Source: Actinoplanes utahensis (lineage in GTDB: Bacteria > Actinomycetota > Actinomycetes > Mycobacteriales > Micromonosporaceae). From it: 64,000 nt of DNA. Both the position numbers and the translations under genes were made by a program. Positions 33,616 through 41,911 of this stretch are shown here, piece by piece (the stretch's first letter is position 1; each line of letters starts with the position of its first letter). The stretch lies in the NCBI RefSeq assembly GCF_016862455.1, contig NZ_BOMZ01000086.1:1-64000 (forward strand). Direction: 5' to 3'. Below the pieces are notes generated by a model. It did not search any database. It was not told the DNA's origin and saw nothing but the letters and a program-made list of their open reading frames with translations.

Positions 33616-35121
33616 TTACTGGGCCTCCTGCAGCGTGACGGTCACCGTCTGCTTGCTGCCGTTCCGGGTGAAGGTGAGCGTCATCTGCTTGCCGACGGCG
33701 CTGCCCTGGACCGCCGCGATCAGGTCGTCGGCGTTCTCGATGGGCTTGCCGTCCGCCTCGGTGACCACGTCGCCGCGCTGGAGCCCGGCCTTGGCGGCCG
33801 CGCTGTTCTCGGTCACCGCGCTGATCCCCGCGCCGCCACCCTCGGCAGCCGCGACGCTCACCCCGAGCGCCGGGTGGCTGACCTTCTTACCCTGCATCAG
33901 GGCGTCGGCGACCTGCTTGGCCTTGTTGCTCGGGATGGCGAAACCGAGGCCGATGTTGCCGGTGCCCGACCCGGAGGTGGCGATCGCCGAGTTGATGCCG
34001 ATCACCTCGCCGTTGGTGTTGACCAGGGCGCCACCGGAGTTGCCCGGGTTGATCGGGGCGTCGGTCTGCAGCAGGCCGGTCATCGTGGTGGGGGCCTGCT
34101 GTTGTGGCTGGCCGAACGGGTTCTGCTGCTCCTGCTCGCTGCCGGACTTGATGGCCCGGTCCTTGGCGCTGATGATGCCGGCGGTGACCGATCCCTCCAG
34201 GCCGAGCGGGCTGCCCAGCGCCAGCACGGTGTCGCCGACCTGGCTCTGCGCGCTGTCACCGAACGTGGCGGGCTTGAGGTCGGAGACGCCCGTCGTCTTG
34301 ATCACGGCGAGGTCGGTCCGCTCGTCGGTGCCGACGATGGTGGCGTTGGCCTTGGTGCCGTCGGCGAAGATCACCGTCACGGTGTCGCCCTGTGCGGTCG
34401 AGATCACGTGATTGTTGGTCACGATGTAACCGTCGGCGGTGAGCACCACACCGGAGCCCTCGCCCGACCCGGTGGTGATCGAGACGACGCTGTCCTGCAC
34501 GGCGGCGGCGATCTGCGCCAGCGACGAGCGGTCCACCACCCGGGTCACCTCGGTGTTGCCGCTCTGCAGGGTGGACGGCGCGCTGTCCGGGCTCAGGGCC
34601 AACGCGGTGGCGGCGCCGACCCCGCCCGAGGCGAGCGCGATCAGCACGGCCGCCGCTCCGGCCAGGAAGATCTTCCGGCCGCGGCCGGGGCGGCGCTGGT
34701 CGCCGCCGGGCTGCGGCGGGCCCCAGCCGGGCGGAACGCTGCCGCCGCCGGCGGCCTGCGCCGCGGCGGCGGCGTGCCAGGCCTCGTAGGCCGACGAGGG
34801 CTGCTGGCCCGGCGCGTAGCCCTGGGGGGACTGGTACGCGTAGTGCGGGTGACCGTAGGGAACTCCGCTGACCGGTTGGCCGGTGACCGGCTGGGCGGAG
34901 ACGGGCTGCGCGGCAGCGGGCTGCTGCCAGGGCGACTGCTGCCCGGGCGGCTGCTGCACCCATGCGCTCTGCTGCTGCTGAGGCGCCGCGGACTGGGGAG
35001 CACCCGACTGCGGGGCAACCGGCGGCTGCGCAAGCGTCGGCTGCTCAGACTCCACCCGCTCCGTGCTGCTGTGGTCAGCAACGGCGTCCGCGGGCCGCGG
35101 GCTGGTCTCGTTCTCTTTCAT
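33616..35121 (-). CDS. Membrane-anchored HtrA/DegP-family serine protease with PDZ domain
   Basis: 501 residues: a long Gln/Pro-rich cytoplasmic N-terminus, one transmembrane anchor at about 150-175, a trypsin-like domain with His238 (TNNHV), Asp270 (RTDLAV) and Ser362 (GNSGGA), then a C-terminal PDZ domain near 405-490. It degrades misfolded or regulatory proteins at the outer face of the membrane. It starts 40 bp after the sensor kinase gene on the same strand, so it is probably part of the PhoP/PhoR-like operon and a stress output. A strong hairpin ends it. Confidence 0.9.
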   Translation of the reverse strand: MKENETSPRPADAVADHSSTERVESEQPTLAQPPVAPQSGAPQSAAPQQQQSAWVQQPPGQQSPWQQPAAAQPVSAQPVTGQPVSGVPYGHPHYAYQSPQGYAPGQQPSSAYEAWHAAAAAQAAGGGSVPPGWGPPQPGGDQRRPGRGRKIFLAGAAAVLIALASGGVGAATALALSPDSAPSTLQSGNTEVTRVVDRSSLAQIAAAVQDSVVSITTGSGEGSGVVLTADGYIVTNNHVISTAQGDTVTVIFADGTKANATIVGTDERTDLAVIKTTGVSDLKPATFGDSAQSQVGDTVLALGSPLGLEGSVTAGIISAKDRAIKSGSEQEQQNPFGQPQQQAPTTMTGLLQTDAPINPGNSGGALVNTNGEVIGINSAIATSGSGTGNIGLGFAIPSNKAKQVADALMQGKKVSHPALGVSVAAAEGGGAGISAVTENSAAAKAGLQRGDVVTEADGKPIENADDLIAAVQGSAVGKQMTLTFTRNGSKQTVTVTLQEAQ

Positions 35122-35160
35122 GCTGCCTACTCTGCCCTGTCGTACTCGTACCGAACTGTG

Positions 35161-36747
35161 TTAGCCCTGGACGTTTTCTGTGAAGCTTTTATCCACTTTT
35201 ATGGTAGGCAGCGTCACGCGGAAGGTAGCGCCCCGGCCCGTTTCCGACAGCACGTCCACGGTTCCCTGGTGGGCGCGCACGATCGCCGCCACGATGGCCA
35301 GTCCGAGACCGGTCCCGGTGGCCGCGCGATCGGTCTTGCGGGTCCGCGCCTCATCCACCCGATAGAAACGCTCGAACACCCGCTCCACCTGCTCCGGGCT
35401 CAGCCCCGGGCCGGTGTCCGACACCTCCACCACCGCGTGGTCGCCGTCGCCGGCGTACAGCCGCAGCGTCACGGAGGCGCCCGGCGGCGTGTGCACCAGC
35501 GCATTGGTCATCAGGTTGCCGATCACCTGGCGCAGGCGGGCGTCGTCCCCGTTCGCCACCAGCCGCTCCGGGGAGTCCCGGACCTCCAGCTCGATCTCCC
35601 GGTCCGGCGCGGTCGCCTGCGCGGCCTCGACGGCGTCCATGGCCAGCACCGGCAGCTCCACCGGCGCGAGGGTCAGCGGCCGCTCCCGGTCCAGCCGGGC
35701 GAGCAACAGCAGGTCCTCGACCAGCAGGCCCATCCGGGCGGCCTCGTCCTCGATCCGTTTGACCAGGCTCGCGACCTGCTCCGGTTCGGAGACGGCGCCC
35801 TGCCGGTAGAGCTCGGCGAACCCGCGGATGGTGGTCAGCGGCGTGCGCAACTCGTGTGAGGCGTCCGCGACGAACTGGCGCATCTTCGCCTCCGACTCCA
35901 GCGCGCGTGCCTCGGAGCGGTGAGCGGCGTCGGCGTTGTCCCGGGCGATCTGCTCGGCGGCCCGCGCGGCCTGCTCGGACAGCGCCCGGGCGATGAACGC
36001 CGACTCGATCTGGGCCAGCATCGTGTTCAGCGCGTTGGAGAGCCGGCCCAGCTCGGTGGTCGCCTCGCCGCCGTCCTCCTCCGGGTCCGGCACCCGCTGG
36101 CTCAGGTCACCGGCCGCGATCCGGGCCGCGGTGCGCTCGATCTGCATCAACGGGATCAGGCTCTGCCGCACCAGCGCGGCGCCGACCGTGGCGAGCGCCA
36201 TCAGCACACCGACGCCGACCAGGAAGTCCACCCAGATCAGCCGGCCGATGGCGGCGTCCACACCCGTCATCATCTGAGCGACATGCAGCACCTCGCCGTG
36301 TTTCAGCCGGGTGATGGTGACCCGCCAGATGTAGTGCCCGTCCTGTGACCGGACCGTGCTGGGCGCGTCGTCGTGCGCCTCGACCTGCTCGATGCCGGTG
36401 AAGAGCGGCGGCACCTCGGCCTCGTCCAGCTCCGTACGGTCGTAGGAGCCGGGTTCCCCGACACCGCTGACCGAGGTCACCCGGACGAAGTAGTCGGGCG
36501 GCACGAAGACGGGAACGGTCTCGTACTTGTTCAGCTCGCGGGCCAGGCCCGAGGCGTACGACTCGAGCTGCCGGTCCATCCGCTCGATCATGAACTCGTG
36601 CAGGGCGTACGTGCTGGTCGCGCTGATCAGGGCGAGAGCCGCGAAGACCAGGGTCAACACTGAGGCGACCAACTTGGTCCGCAGGGAGATCTTGCGCAGG
36701 CTGGGCTGCCGCGGAAGCGAGGAGCGCATCCGCTCGGCGAGACTCAC
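35161..36747 (-). CDS. Sensor histidine kinase (PhoR/TrcS-like)
   Basis: 528 residues: TM1 at 24-46, an extracytoplasmic domain of about 120 residues, TM2 near 172-193, HAMP, a coiled linker, HisKA with phosphoacceptor His298 in DASHELRTP, and an HATPase domain with NALVHT, DTGPG and GTGLGL motifs. It lies 7 bp downstream of the response-regulator gene, so the two are one transcript. The partner regulator resembles mycobacterial PhoP, hence the PhoR-like call. GTG 36747 has a weak site; an internal ATG six codons later is possible. Confidence 0.88.
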   Translation of the reverse strand: MSLAERMRSSLPRQPSLRKISLRTKLVASVLTLVFAALALISATSTYALHEFMIERMDRQLESYASGLARELNKYETVPVFVPPDYFVRVTSVSGVGEPGSYDRTELDEAEVPPLFTGIEQVEAHDDAPSTVRSQDGHYIWRVTITRLKHGEVLHVAQMMTGVDAAIGRLIWVDFLVGVGVLMALATVGAALVRQSLIPLMQIERTAARIAAGDLSQRVPDPEEDGGEATTELGRLSNALNTMLAQIESAFIARALSEQAARAAEQIARDNADAAHRSEARALESEAKMRQFVADASHELRTPLTTIRGFAELYRQGAVSEPEQVASLVKRIEDEAARMGLLVEDLLLLARLDRERPLTLAPVELPVLAMDAVEAAQATAPDREIELEVRDSPERLVANGDDARLRQVIGNLMTNALVHTPPGASVTLRLYAGDGDHAVVEVSDTGPGLSPEQVERVFERFYRVDEARTRKTDRAATGTGLGLAIVAAIVRAHQGTVDVLSETGRGATFRVTLPTIKVDKSFTENVQG

Positions 36748-36754
36748 GGCCGGC

Positions 36755-37477
36755 CTAGACGGCCGGCTTGCGCAGCACGTAACCCACGCCGCGCAGGGTG
36801 TGGATCAGCCGGGGCTGCACGTTGTCCACCTTGCGGCGCAGGTACGAGATGTACGACTCGACGATGTTGTCGTCGCCGCGGAAGTCGTATTTCCACACGT
36901 GGTCGAGGATCTGCGCCTTGGACAGCACCCGGTTGGCGTTGAGCATCAGGTAACGCAGCAGCTTGAACTCGGTCGGCGAGAGCTGCACCCGGGAACCCGC
37001 CCGGTAGACCTCATGGGTCTCCTCGTCCAGCTCGAGGTCGGCGAAGACCAGCCGGGACGGCTGCTCGTCGCCGGCGTTGGTGCGGCGCAGCACCGCCCGG
37101 ATCCGGGCGGTGAGCTCCTCGAGACTGAACGGCTTGGTCACATAGTCGTCGCCGCCCAGGGTGAGGCCGCGGATCTTGTCGTCGGTGCCGTCCCGCGCGG
37201 TCAGGAAGACCACCGGGGTCCGCTGCCCGCCCTCCCGCATCAGCCGGATCACCTCGAAGCCGTCGAGGTCGGGCAGCATCACGTCGAGGACGACCAGATC
37301 GGGGGTGGCGTTGCGGGCGGCGCTGACGGCGGCGCTGCCGCTCATCGCGGTGGTCACCTCGAACCCGGCGAATCGCAGGCTGGCGGAGAGCAGCTCCAGG
37401 ATGTTCGCGTCGTCCTCGACGACGAGCAGCTTGGCCTCGCTCTGCTTGGGCTGGGTCTGGGTAGCCATGGGGGCCAT
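36755..37477 (-). CDS. OmpR-family response regulator, PhoP/TrcR-like
   Basis: 240 residues: receiver domain with acidic EDD at 21-23, phosphoacceptor Asp65 in VVLDVMLP, Lys115 in VTKPF, then an OmpR winged helix with SPTEFKLLRYL and YISYLRRKVDN. The sequence LTLGGDDYVTKPFSLEEL closely recalls M. tuberculosis PhoP. The start is ATG 37477, with GGAGAGAAG upstream; the frame extends to 37570 without support. It controls envelope or phosphate genes in relatives. It probably regulates its own operon through the box just upstream. Confidence 0.9.
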   Translation of the reverse strand: MAPMATQTQPKQSEAKLLVVEDDANILELLSASLRFAGFEVTTAMSGSAAVSAARNATPDLVVLDVMLPDLDGFEVIRLMREGGQRTPVVFLTARDGTDDKIRGLTLGGDDYVTKPFSLEELTARIRAVLRRTNAGDEQPSRLVFADLELDEETHEVYRAGSRVQLSPTEFKLLRYLMLNANRVLSKAQILDHVWKYDFRGDDNIVESYISYLRRKVDNVQPRLIHTLRGVGYVLRKPAV

Positions 37478-37512
37478 TCTTCTCTCCACCGCTGCACCAT
37501 GGCTGCACGCCG

Positions 37513-37530
37513 GCTGAAAAATTTCTGTGA
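37513..37530 (-). promoter_or_regulatory. PhoP-box-like direct repeat
   Basis: On the minus strand TCACAGA-AATT-TTTCAGC matches the mycobacterial PhoP box (two 7-bp repeats TCACAGC spaced 4 bp) at 6/7 and 5/7 positions. It lies about 35-55 bp upstream of the PhoP-like start, at the expected autoregulatory place. Two nearby TGCAGCC/GTGCAGC repeats may add sites. Confidence 0.5.
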
Positions 37531-37542
37531 GCCGCCCGGTGA

Positions 37543-38313
37543 TCACGCGGCCAGGTGATAACCCCCGCACCCGAGGCTGGACTGTGCCGCCCGGGCCAGC
37601 ACCCGCCGGTCAGCACCGGTATCGGGCCGCAGCGCGGGGGCCGCCACCAGGGTCAGCGTCAGCCCACGGATCCGGGCCACCCGGACCACCGAGGCCCCGA
37701 GGGTGTCCTCGCCCACGAAACAGGCCTCGGTCGAGTCGTAGGACACCGAGACCGGGACCACCGGGGCGCCCGCGTCGATCGCCGCCTGGAACAGGGCGGG
37801 ACGGAACCGGCCGGATTCGGGGCCGCAGAAGGTCGTACCCTCCGGAAAGACCGCGACCGAACGCCCGGCCCGCAGCGCCGCGGCGACCTCGCGCACCGTC
37901 CCCGGCAGCGTGCTGGGCCTGGTCCGGTCGATGAAGATGGTGCCGGCCCGCCGCGCCGCGCCACCGAGGGCGGGCCAGGCCCGGACGTCGTGCTTGGCCA
38001 CCAGCCGCACCGGCGTGACGGCGGCCAGCGCGACCACGTCCAGCCAGGAGACGTGGTTGGCGACCAGCAGGCTGCCGGGACGCGGCGCGGGACCGCGCCA
38101 CACCACCTTCACCCCCAGGACCGCGATGATCGCCCGGGCCATCACCCGCAGCGCGCCGCTGTGCAGCACCGCCGCCAGAAGACCGAGGAGGAGCACACCG
38201 GCCAGCGCCGTCATCCGCGTCAGGGACGTCATCGTCGCGGTCCGCCGGGATCCGCCCGCCCGGCATCGGTCCCCGCACGCCGAGGCGGGCTGCCAGAACG
38301 TGGCCGCCCTCAT
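37543..38313 (-). CDS. 1-acyl-glycerol-3-phosphate/lyso-ornithine lipid acyltransferase (OlsA-like)
   Basis: A 256-residue PlsC-family acyltransferase with the HX4D motif NHVSWLD, then FIDRTRPS, FPEGTTF (block III) and VPVSVSYD. The N-terminus FWQPASACGDRC precedes one membrane helix, as in related actinobacterial proteins. ATG 38313 overlaps the upstream OlsB-like stop by 4 nt, which supports this start; ATG 38232 is an alternative. With its partner it would add the second acyl chain to lyso-ornithine lipid. The PhoP-like operon begins 65 bp downstream on the same strand. Confidence 0.82.
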   Translation of the reverse strand: MRAATFWQPASACGDRCRAGGSRRTATMTSLTRMTALAGVLLLGLLAAVLHSGALRVMARAIIAVLGVKVVWRGPAPRPGSLLVANHVSWLDVVALAAVTPVRLVAKHDVRAWPALGGAARRAGTIFIDRTRPSTLPGTVREVAAALRAGRSVAVFPEGTTFCGPESGRFRPALFQAAIDAGAPVVPVSVSYDSTEACFVGEDTLGASVVRVARIRGLTLTLVAAPALRPDTGADRRVLARAAQSSLGCGGYHLAA

Positions 38314-39071
38314 CGCGACGCGCCCAGGAAGTGCCGGCGGTACCGCGGGTCCAGCCGGTCCATCGAGAACAACACATAGAAGTCGGCACAGTCGAAGTCG
38401 GCGTCGTACGCCGGCTCCCCGCACACCCAGCTGCCCAGGCGCAGGTAGCCGCGCAGCAGCGGCGGCACCGCCGCCTTCGGGTCGGCCGGCACACCCGCCG
38501 CGGGCGTCCACGGGGTGCGCGGCCGCACCCGCAGCGCGGGCGGGGACAGGTGTTTCGCGGTGATCCGGGCGCGTACCCCGGCCGCGGTCGCGCCGCCGTC
38601 GGCGAGCGGCACCGACGCGCAGCCGCCGAGCCAGCGCAGGTTGTTGAGGTGCAGGTACCGGGCGATGCCGGCCCACATCAGGTTGACCACGGCGCCGGAG
38701 CGGTGGTCCGGGTGCACGCAGGAACGGCCGATCTCGACCAGGTGGTCGCGCAGCGGCCGCAGCGCGCTCAGGTCGAACTCGCTGTCGGCGTACCGGCGGC
38801 CGGCCAGTTCGGCCGCCCGCGGCGGCAGCATTCGGTAGGTACCGACCACCTCGCCGGACGCGTCGTCGCGGACGATCAGGTGGTCGCAGTGGGCGTCGAA
38901 CTCGTCGGTGTCGACGCCCTCGGCGGAGCCGTTCAGCCGGGCGCCGAGCTCCCCGGCGAAGACGTCGTGGCGCAGGCGCTGCGCGGCCTCGACGAGACCG
39001 GGGTCGTCGGCGAGGAGAAGGGTATAGCCGCTGGTACCGGTAGGTGCGGCGGCGGTCATCAGAACTGCCAT
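38310..39071 (-). CDS. OlsB-like N-acyltransferase (ornithine lipid synthesis, GNAT fold)
   Basis: 253 residues matching the hemolysin-like/OlsB acyltransferase family (Acetyltransf_5): RLRHDVFAGELGA, DEFDAHCDHLIV, EVVGTYRML, the SEFDLSAL strand, EIGRSCVHPDHR (catalytic/acyl-ACP region) and CASVPLAD. OlsB transfers a 3-hydroxyacyl group to ornithine, giving lyso-ornithine lipid. It is followed by an overlapping acyltransferase gene that fits OlsA. Ornithine lipids replace phospholipids under phosphate limitation in many bacteria, which suits the adjacent PhoP-like system. The first codons (ATG 39071) have no obvious ribosome site. Confidence 0.8.
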   Translation of the reverse strand: MAVLMTAAAPTGTSGYTLLLADDPGLVEAAQRLRHDVFAGELGARLNGSAEGVDTDEFDAHCDHLIVRDDASGEVVGTYRMLPPRAAELAGRRYADSEFDLSALRPLRDHLVEIGRSCVHPDHRSGAVVNLMWAGIARYLHLNNLRWLGGCASVPLADGGATAAGVRARITAKHLSPPALRVRPRTPWTPAAGVPADPKAAVPPLLRGYLRLGSWVCGEPAYDADFDCADFYVLFSMDRLDPRYRRHFLGASR

Positions 39072-39164
39072 GTGATCTGTTTAAGGCTGATGTCTGCCGA
39101 TGGCGTGTCCCTTCAGGTGGCTATGTGTGACCGATTGATGAACGGCGTGTGCGAAGGTCTGGGG

Positions 39165-39830
39165 ATGCTCATCCCGGCTCGATTCAACGGCCCGCCCGGC
39201 TCCGGAAACGGTGGCTGGTGCGCGGGCGTCTTCGCCACCGCCGCGGGCGCCGTGATCGGCGGCCCGGCCCATCAGGTCACGCTGCGGCTGCCGCCGCCGC
39301 TGGACACCCCGCTGGCGTTGCGGGACGGCTCGATCCTGGCCGGCGACGCCTTGGTGGCCGAGGTGACGGCCGGCGCGGACGCGGGCGACGGGGCGCCGCC
39401 GGTCCCGTTCGCCGAGGCGTCGGCCGCCTCGCGGAACTATCCCGGTCTCACCGCCCACCCGTTCCCGGGCTGCTTCGTCTGCGGGCCGGACCGGGCCCCC
39501 GGCGACGGGCTGCGGATCTTCCCCGGGCCGCTGGCCGGGGACCGGACCGCGGCCCCGTGGACGGTTCCGGACGACGTCCGCGCCGAGACGATGTGGGCCG
39601 CGCTGGACTGCCCCGGCGGCTGGGCCGCGATCGGCCCGGCCGGGCGCGCGTTCGTGCTCGGCCGGATCGCCGCCCGGATCGGCGAACTGCCCGCGCCGGG
39701 CGCGGAATGCGTGGTCACCGGGTCGCTGTCGGCGGTCAGCGGACGGAAGGCGACAGTCGATTCCGCGGTGTACGGGCCGGACGGCCGCCGCCTCGCCTCG
39801 GCACGGGCCACCTGGCTGGCAGTGATCTAG
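39165..39830 (+). CDS. Hotdog-like/acyl-CoA thioesterase-type conserved protein
   Basis: 221 residues beginning MLIPARFNGPPGSGNGGW, a typical start for a family of double-hotdog proteins. A Cys-rich centre FPGCFVCGPDR and a second half similar in layout to the first are visible. Thioesterase or acyl-binding activity is inferred from fold-like features only. GAAGG lies upstream of ATG 39165; the longer upstream frame runs antisense through the OlsB-like gene and is rejected. It is divergent from that gene, and the ABC transporter follows with 40 bp between. Confidence 0.65.
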   Translation: MLIPARFNGPPGSGNGGWCAGVFATAAGAVIGGPAHQVTLRLPPPLDTPLALRDGSILAGDALVAEVTAGADAGDGAPPVPFAEASAASRNYPGLTAHPFPGCFVCGPDRAPGDGLRIFPGPLAGDRTAAPWTVPDDVRAETMWAALDCPGGWAAIGPAGRAFVLGRIAARIGELPAPGAECVVTGSLSAVSGRKATVDSAVYGPDGRRLASARATWLAVI

Positions 39831-39870
39831 TACGTTGAGCGCTTCGTCACCCACGGGAGGGGAGCCGACG

Positions 39871-40791
39871 TTGAGCCGGCCCGACTACGCGGAGATCAGC
39901 GTCGAGCATCTCACCAAGCAGTACGCGAAGGTGCGTGCCGTCGACGATCTCTCCTTCACGGTGCGCTCCGGGCGGGTCACCGGCTTCCTCGGCCCGAACG
40001 GCGCCGGCAAGACCACCGCCCTGCGCATGATCCTCGGGCTGGTCACGCCCACGGCCGGCACCGCCACCATCGGCGGCGTGCGGTACGTGGACCTGACCGA
40101 CCCGATCCGCCACGTCGGGGCGGTCCTGGAGGCGTCCAGCGCGCACCGCGGCCGCAGCGCGCGCAACCACCTGCGGGTGATCTGCCGCGCGGCCGGCCTG
40201 CCGGACCAGCGCGCCGACGAGGTCCTGCACATGGTCGGGCTGAACACCGTGGGGACGCGCAAGTTCAAGGGCTACTCGCTGGGCATGAAACAGCGGCTCG
40301 GGATCGCCGCGGCGATGCTCGGCGACCCGCGGGTGCTGATCCTGGACGAGCCGACCAACGGCCTCGACCCGGAGGGCATCCGGTGGATGCGGGACCTACT
40401 CAAGGCGCTGGCCGCCGAGGGGCGCACGGTCCTGGTCTCCAGCCACCTGCTGGGCGAGATGCAGTTGCTCGCCGACGACGTGGTGATCATCGCGGCCGGC
40501 CGGCTGATCCGGCAGGGCCCGGTCGACGAGGTGCTCGGCGCCACCGCCGGCGCAGCCCGGGTCCGGGTCCGGGCCCCCGAGGCCGACCGGCTGGCCACCG
40601 CCCTGCGAGACGCGCACCTCGAGGTCGCCGTCTCGCCGGACGGCTCGTTGCAGGTCACCGGGGCGGAGCCGGCCCGGGTCGGCCACCTCGCGTTCGCGGC
40701 CGGGATCGAGCTGCACGAGCTGACCGGGGAGAGCGCCGACCTGGAGCGCGCCTTCCTGGAGCTGACGGCCGGGAAGGCGGGCGCCCGATGA
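39871..40791 (+). CDS. ABC transporter ATP-binding protein
   Basis: 306 residues: Walker A GPNGAGKTT, ABC signature YSLGMKQRLG, Walker B VLILDEPTNGLDP, then a switch His in VSSHLLGEM. The C-terminal extension resembles drug-export or natA-type ATPases. The start is probably TTG 39871, with GGAGGGG 8 nt upstream; TTG 39835 is a poorer in-frame choice. The permease gene overlaps its stop (ATGA). Together they form a heteromeric or homodimeric export system, substrate unknown. Confidence 0.88.
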   Translation: MSRPDYAEISVEHLTKQYAKVRAVDDLSFTVRSGRVTGFLGPNGAGKTTALRMILGLVTPTAGTATIGGVRYVDLTDPIRHVGAVLEASSAHRGRSARNHLRVICRAAGLPDQRADEVLHMVGLNTVGTRKFKGYSLGMKQRLGIAAAMLGDPRVLILDEPTNGLDPEGIRWMRDLLKALAAEGRTVLVSSHLLGEMQLLADDVVIIAAGRLIRQGPVDEVLGATAGAARVRVRAPEADRLATALRDAHLEVAVSPDGSLQVTGAEPARVGHLAFAAGIELHELTGESADLERAFLELTAGKAGAR

Positions 40792-41594
40792 ACCTGTTCC
40801 GTGCCGAGTTGCTGAAACTGCGTACCACCTCGTTGTGGTGGATCTTCGCGATCATCCTGGTGCCGCTGTGGGGTGTCGCCCTGGCCTACAACTGGCTCGC
40901 CGTCGAGGTGTCCTTCTCGTCGCCCGAGGCGAACATGGAGAACGTCGGTTTCGGCAGCCTGGAGACCGTGGTCTCGGGGCTCTACACCTGTGGGCAGTTC
41001 GGCGGGGTGCTGCTGGTGGTGCTGCTCAGCGCCATCCTGATCACCAGCGAGTTCTTCCACCTCACCGCGACCTCGACGTTCCTCACCACGCCGCGCCGCG
41101 AGCTGGTCGTGATCGCCAAGATGGCCACCGCCGTGGTGATCGCCCTGACCGTCTGGCTGTTCACCACCCTGCTCAACCTGGCCGCCGCCCCGCTGGTGCT
41201 GAGCACCGTCGACAAGCCGTCCTACCTCGGCGAGACCTTCGTCTGGCAGGCGATCGGGCTGAACGCGCTGGCCTTCGTGCTGTGGGCGCTGCTCGGGGTC
41301 GGCGCCGGCGTGCTGATCCGCAGTCAGATCGGCGCGACGATCACCCTCTCGGTGCTGTACGTGGTCGGCACCCAGATCCTCACCATCGTCTTCACGGTGC
41401 TGAGCCAGACCGTCTGGGAGCCCTTGATGGGACTCCGGGTGCTGGTCCCGACCCTCGCCTCGGAGCTGCTGATCACCGGGCCGATGCTGCCGGACGACCC
41501 GCCTCGCTGGGTCGGTGGCCTGATCCTGCTCGGCTACGCCGCCGTCACGGCCGTGCTCGGCACCCTCATCACCAGACGGAGGGACGTGTCCTGA
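40788..41594 (+). CDS. ABC-2-type transporter permease
   Basis: 268 residues starting MNLFRAELLKLRTTSLWW, a classic ABC-2 permease N-terminus, with six hydrophobic helices. ATG 40788 overlaps the ATPase stop by 4 nt, so the two are co-translated. No substrate-binding protein or regulator is adjacent; as a minimal two-gene exporter it may move a peptide, lipid or antibiotic. The end of the operon is probably at the hairpin near 41684. Confidence 0.87.
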   Translation: MNLFRAELLKLRTTSLWWIFAIILVPLWGVALAYNWLAVEVSFSSPEANMENVGFGSLETVVSGLYTCGQFGGVLLVVLLSAILITSEFFHLTATSTFLTTPRRELVVIAKMATAVVIALTVWLFTTLLNLAAAPLVLSTVDKPSYLGETFVWQAIGLNALAFVLWALLGVGAGVLIRSQIGATITLSVLYVVGTQILTIVFTVLSQTVWEPLMGLRVLVPTLASELLITGPMLPDDPPRWVGGLILLGYAAVTAVLGTLITRRRDVS

Positions 41595-41683
41595 CCCCGG
41601 AGTGGGACCGACGGCCCCGAGCCGCGCCCGAGGAGAAAACCGCGCTTTCCGCACCGACCTGCCGAAACAGTATTCGGTACGAG

Positions 41684-41706
41684 TTTCGGCGCGCCTGCGG
41701 CCGAAA
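41684..41706 (+). terminator. Hairpin downstream of the ABC operon
   Basis: TTTCGGC pairs with GCCGAAA over a 9-nt loop (7-bp stem), about 90 bp beyond the permease stop, followed by AATCCC. It probably ends the ABC transcript. Confidence 0.5.
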
Positions 41707-41724
41707 ATCCCAAGGGTGTAATGT

Positions 41725-41744
41725 CGCCCCGTCGCGACGGGGCG
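41725..41744. terminator. Perfect 20-bp palindrome upstream of kgd
   Basis: CGCCCCGTCGCGACGGGGCG is its own complement. It may be a second terminator or a dyad operator. Confidence 0.45.
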
Positions 41745-41861
41745 GCGAGGCCGGAGTCGTCGGTCGCGAGGGTTAGTTAGATTGACCACCGCGTGGACGT
41801 CCGCACCGACAGTGCCTGTGCACGGCGTAGCCTGGACACCGAATCCTACCCGTCCCGCGTG

Positions 41862-41877
41862 ACGTGATCAGTCACGT
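41862..41877. promoter_or_regulatory. Dyad immediately upstream of kgd
   Basis: ACGTGA-TCAG-TCACGT is a perfect 6-bp inverted repeat 34 bp before the assigned GTG. The position suits an operator or a start-region element. No regulator is adjacent. Confidence 0.4.
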
Positions 41878-41911
41878 GATGACAAAAACGGTGAAAGAGG
41901 CGAACGCGGCA

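Larger units (their letters stand above)
41595..41911. other. Intergenic region upstream of kgd
   Basis: No gene is seen. The region holds the hairpins at 41684-41706 and 41725-41744 and the dyad at 41862-41877. A TTGACC at 41782 and TAGCCT at 41828 are possible promoter elements, but their spacing does not make a good pair, so the promoter is not assigned. Confidence 0.5.
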
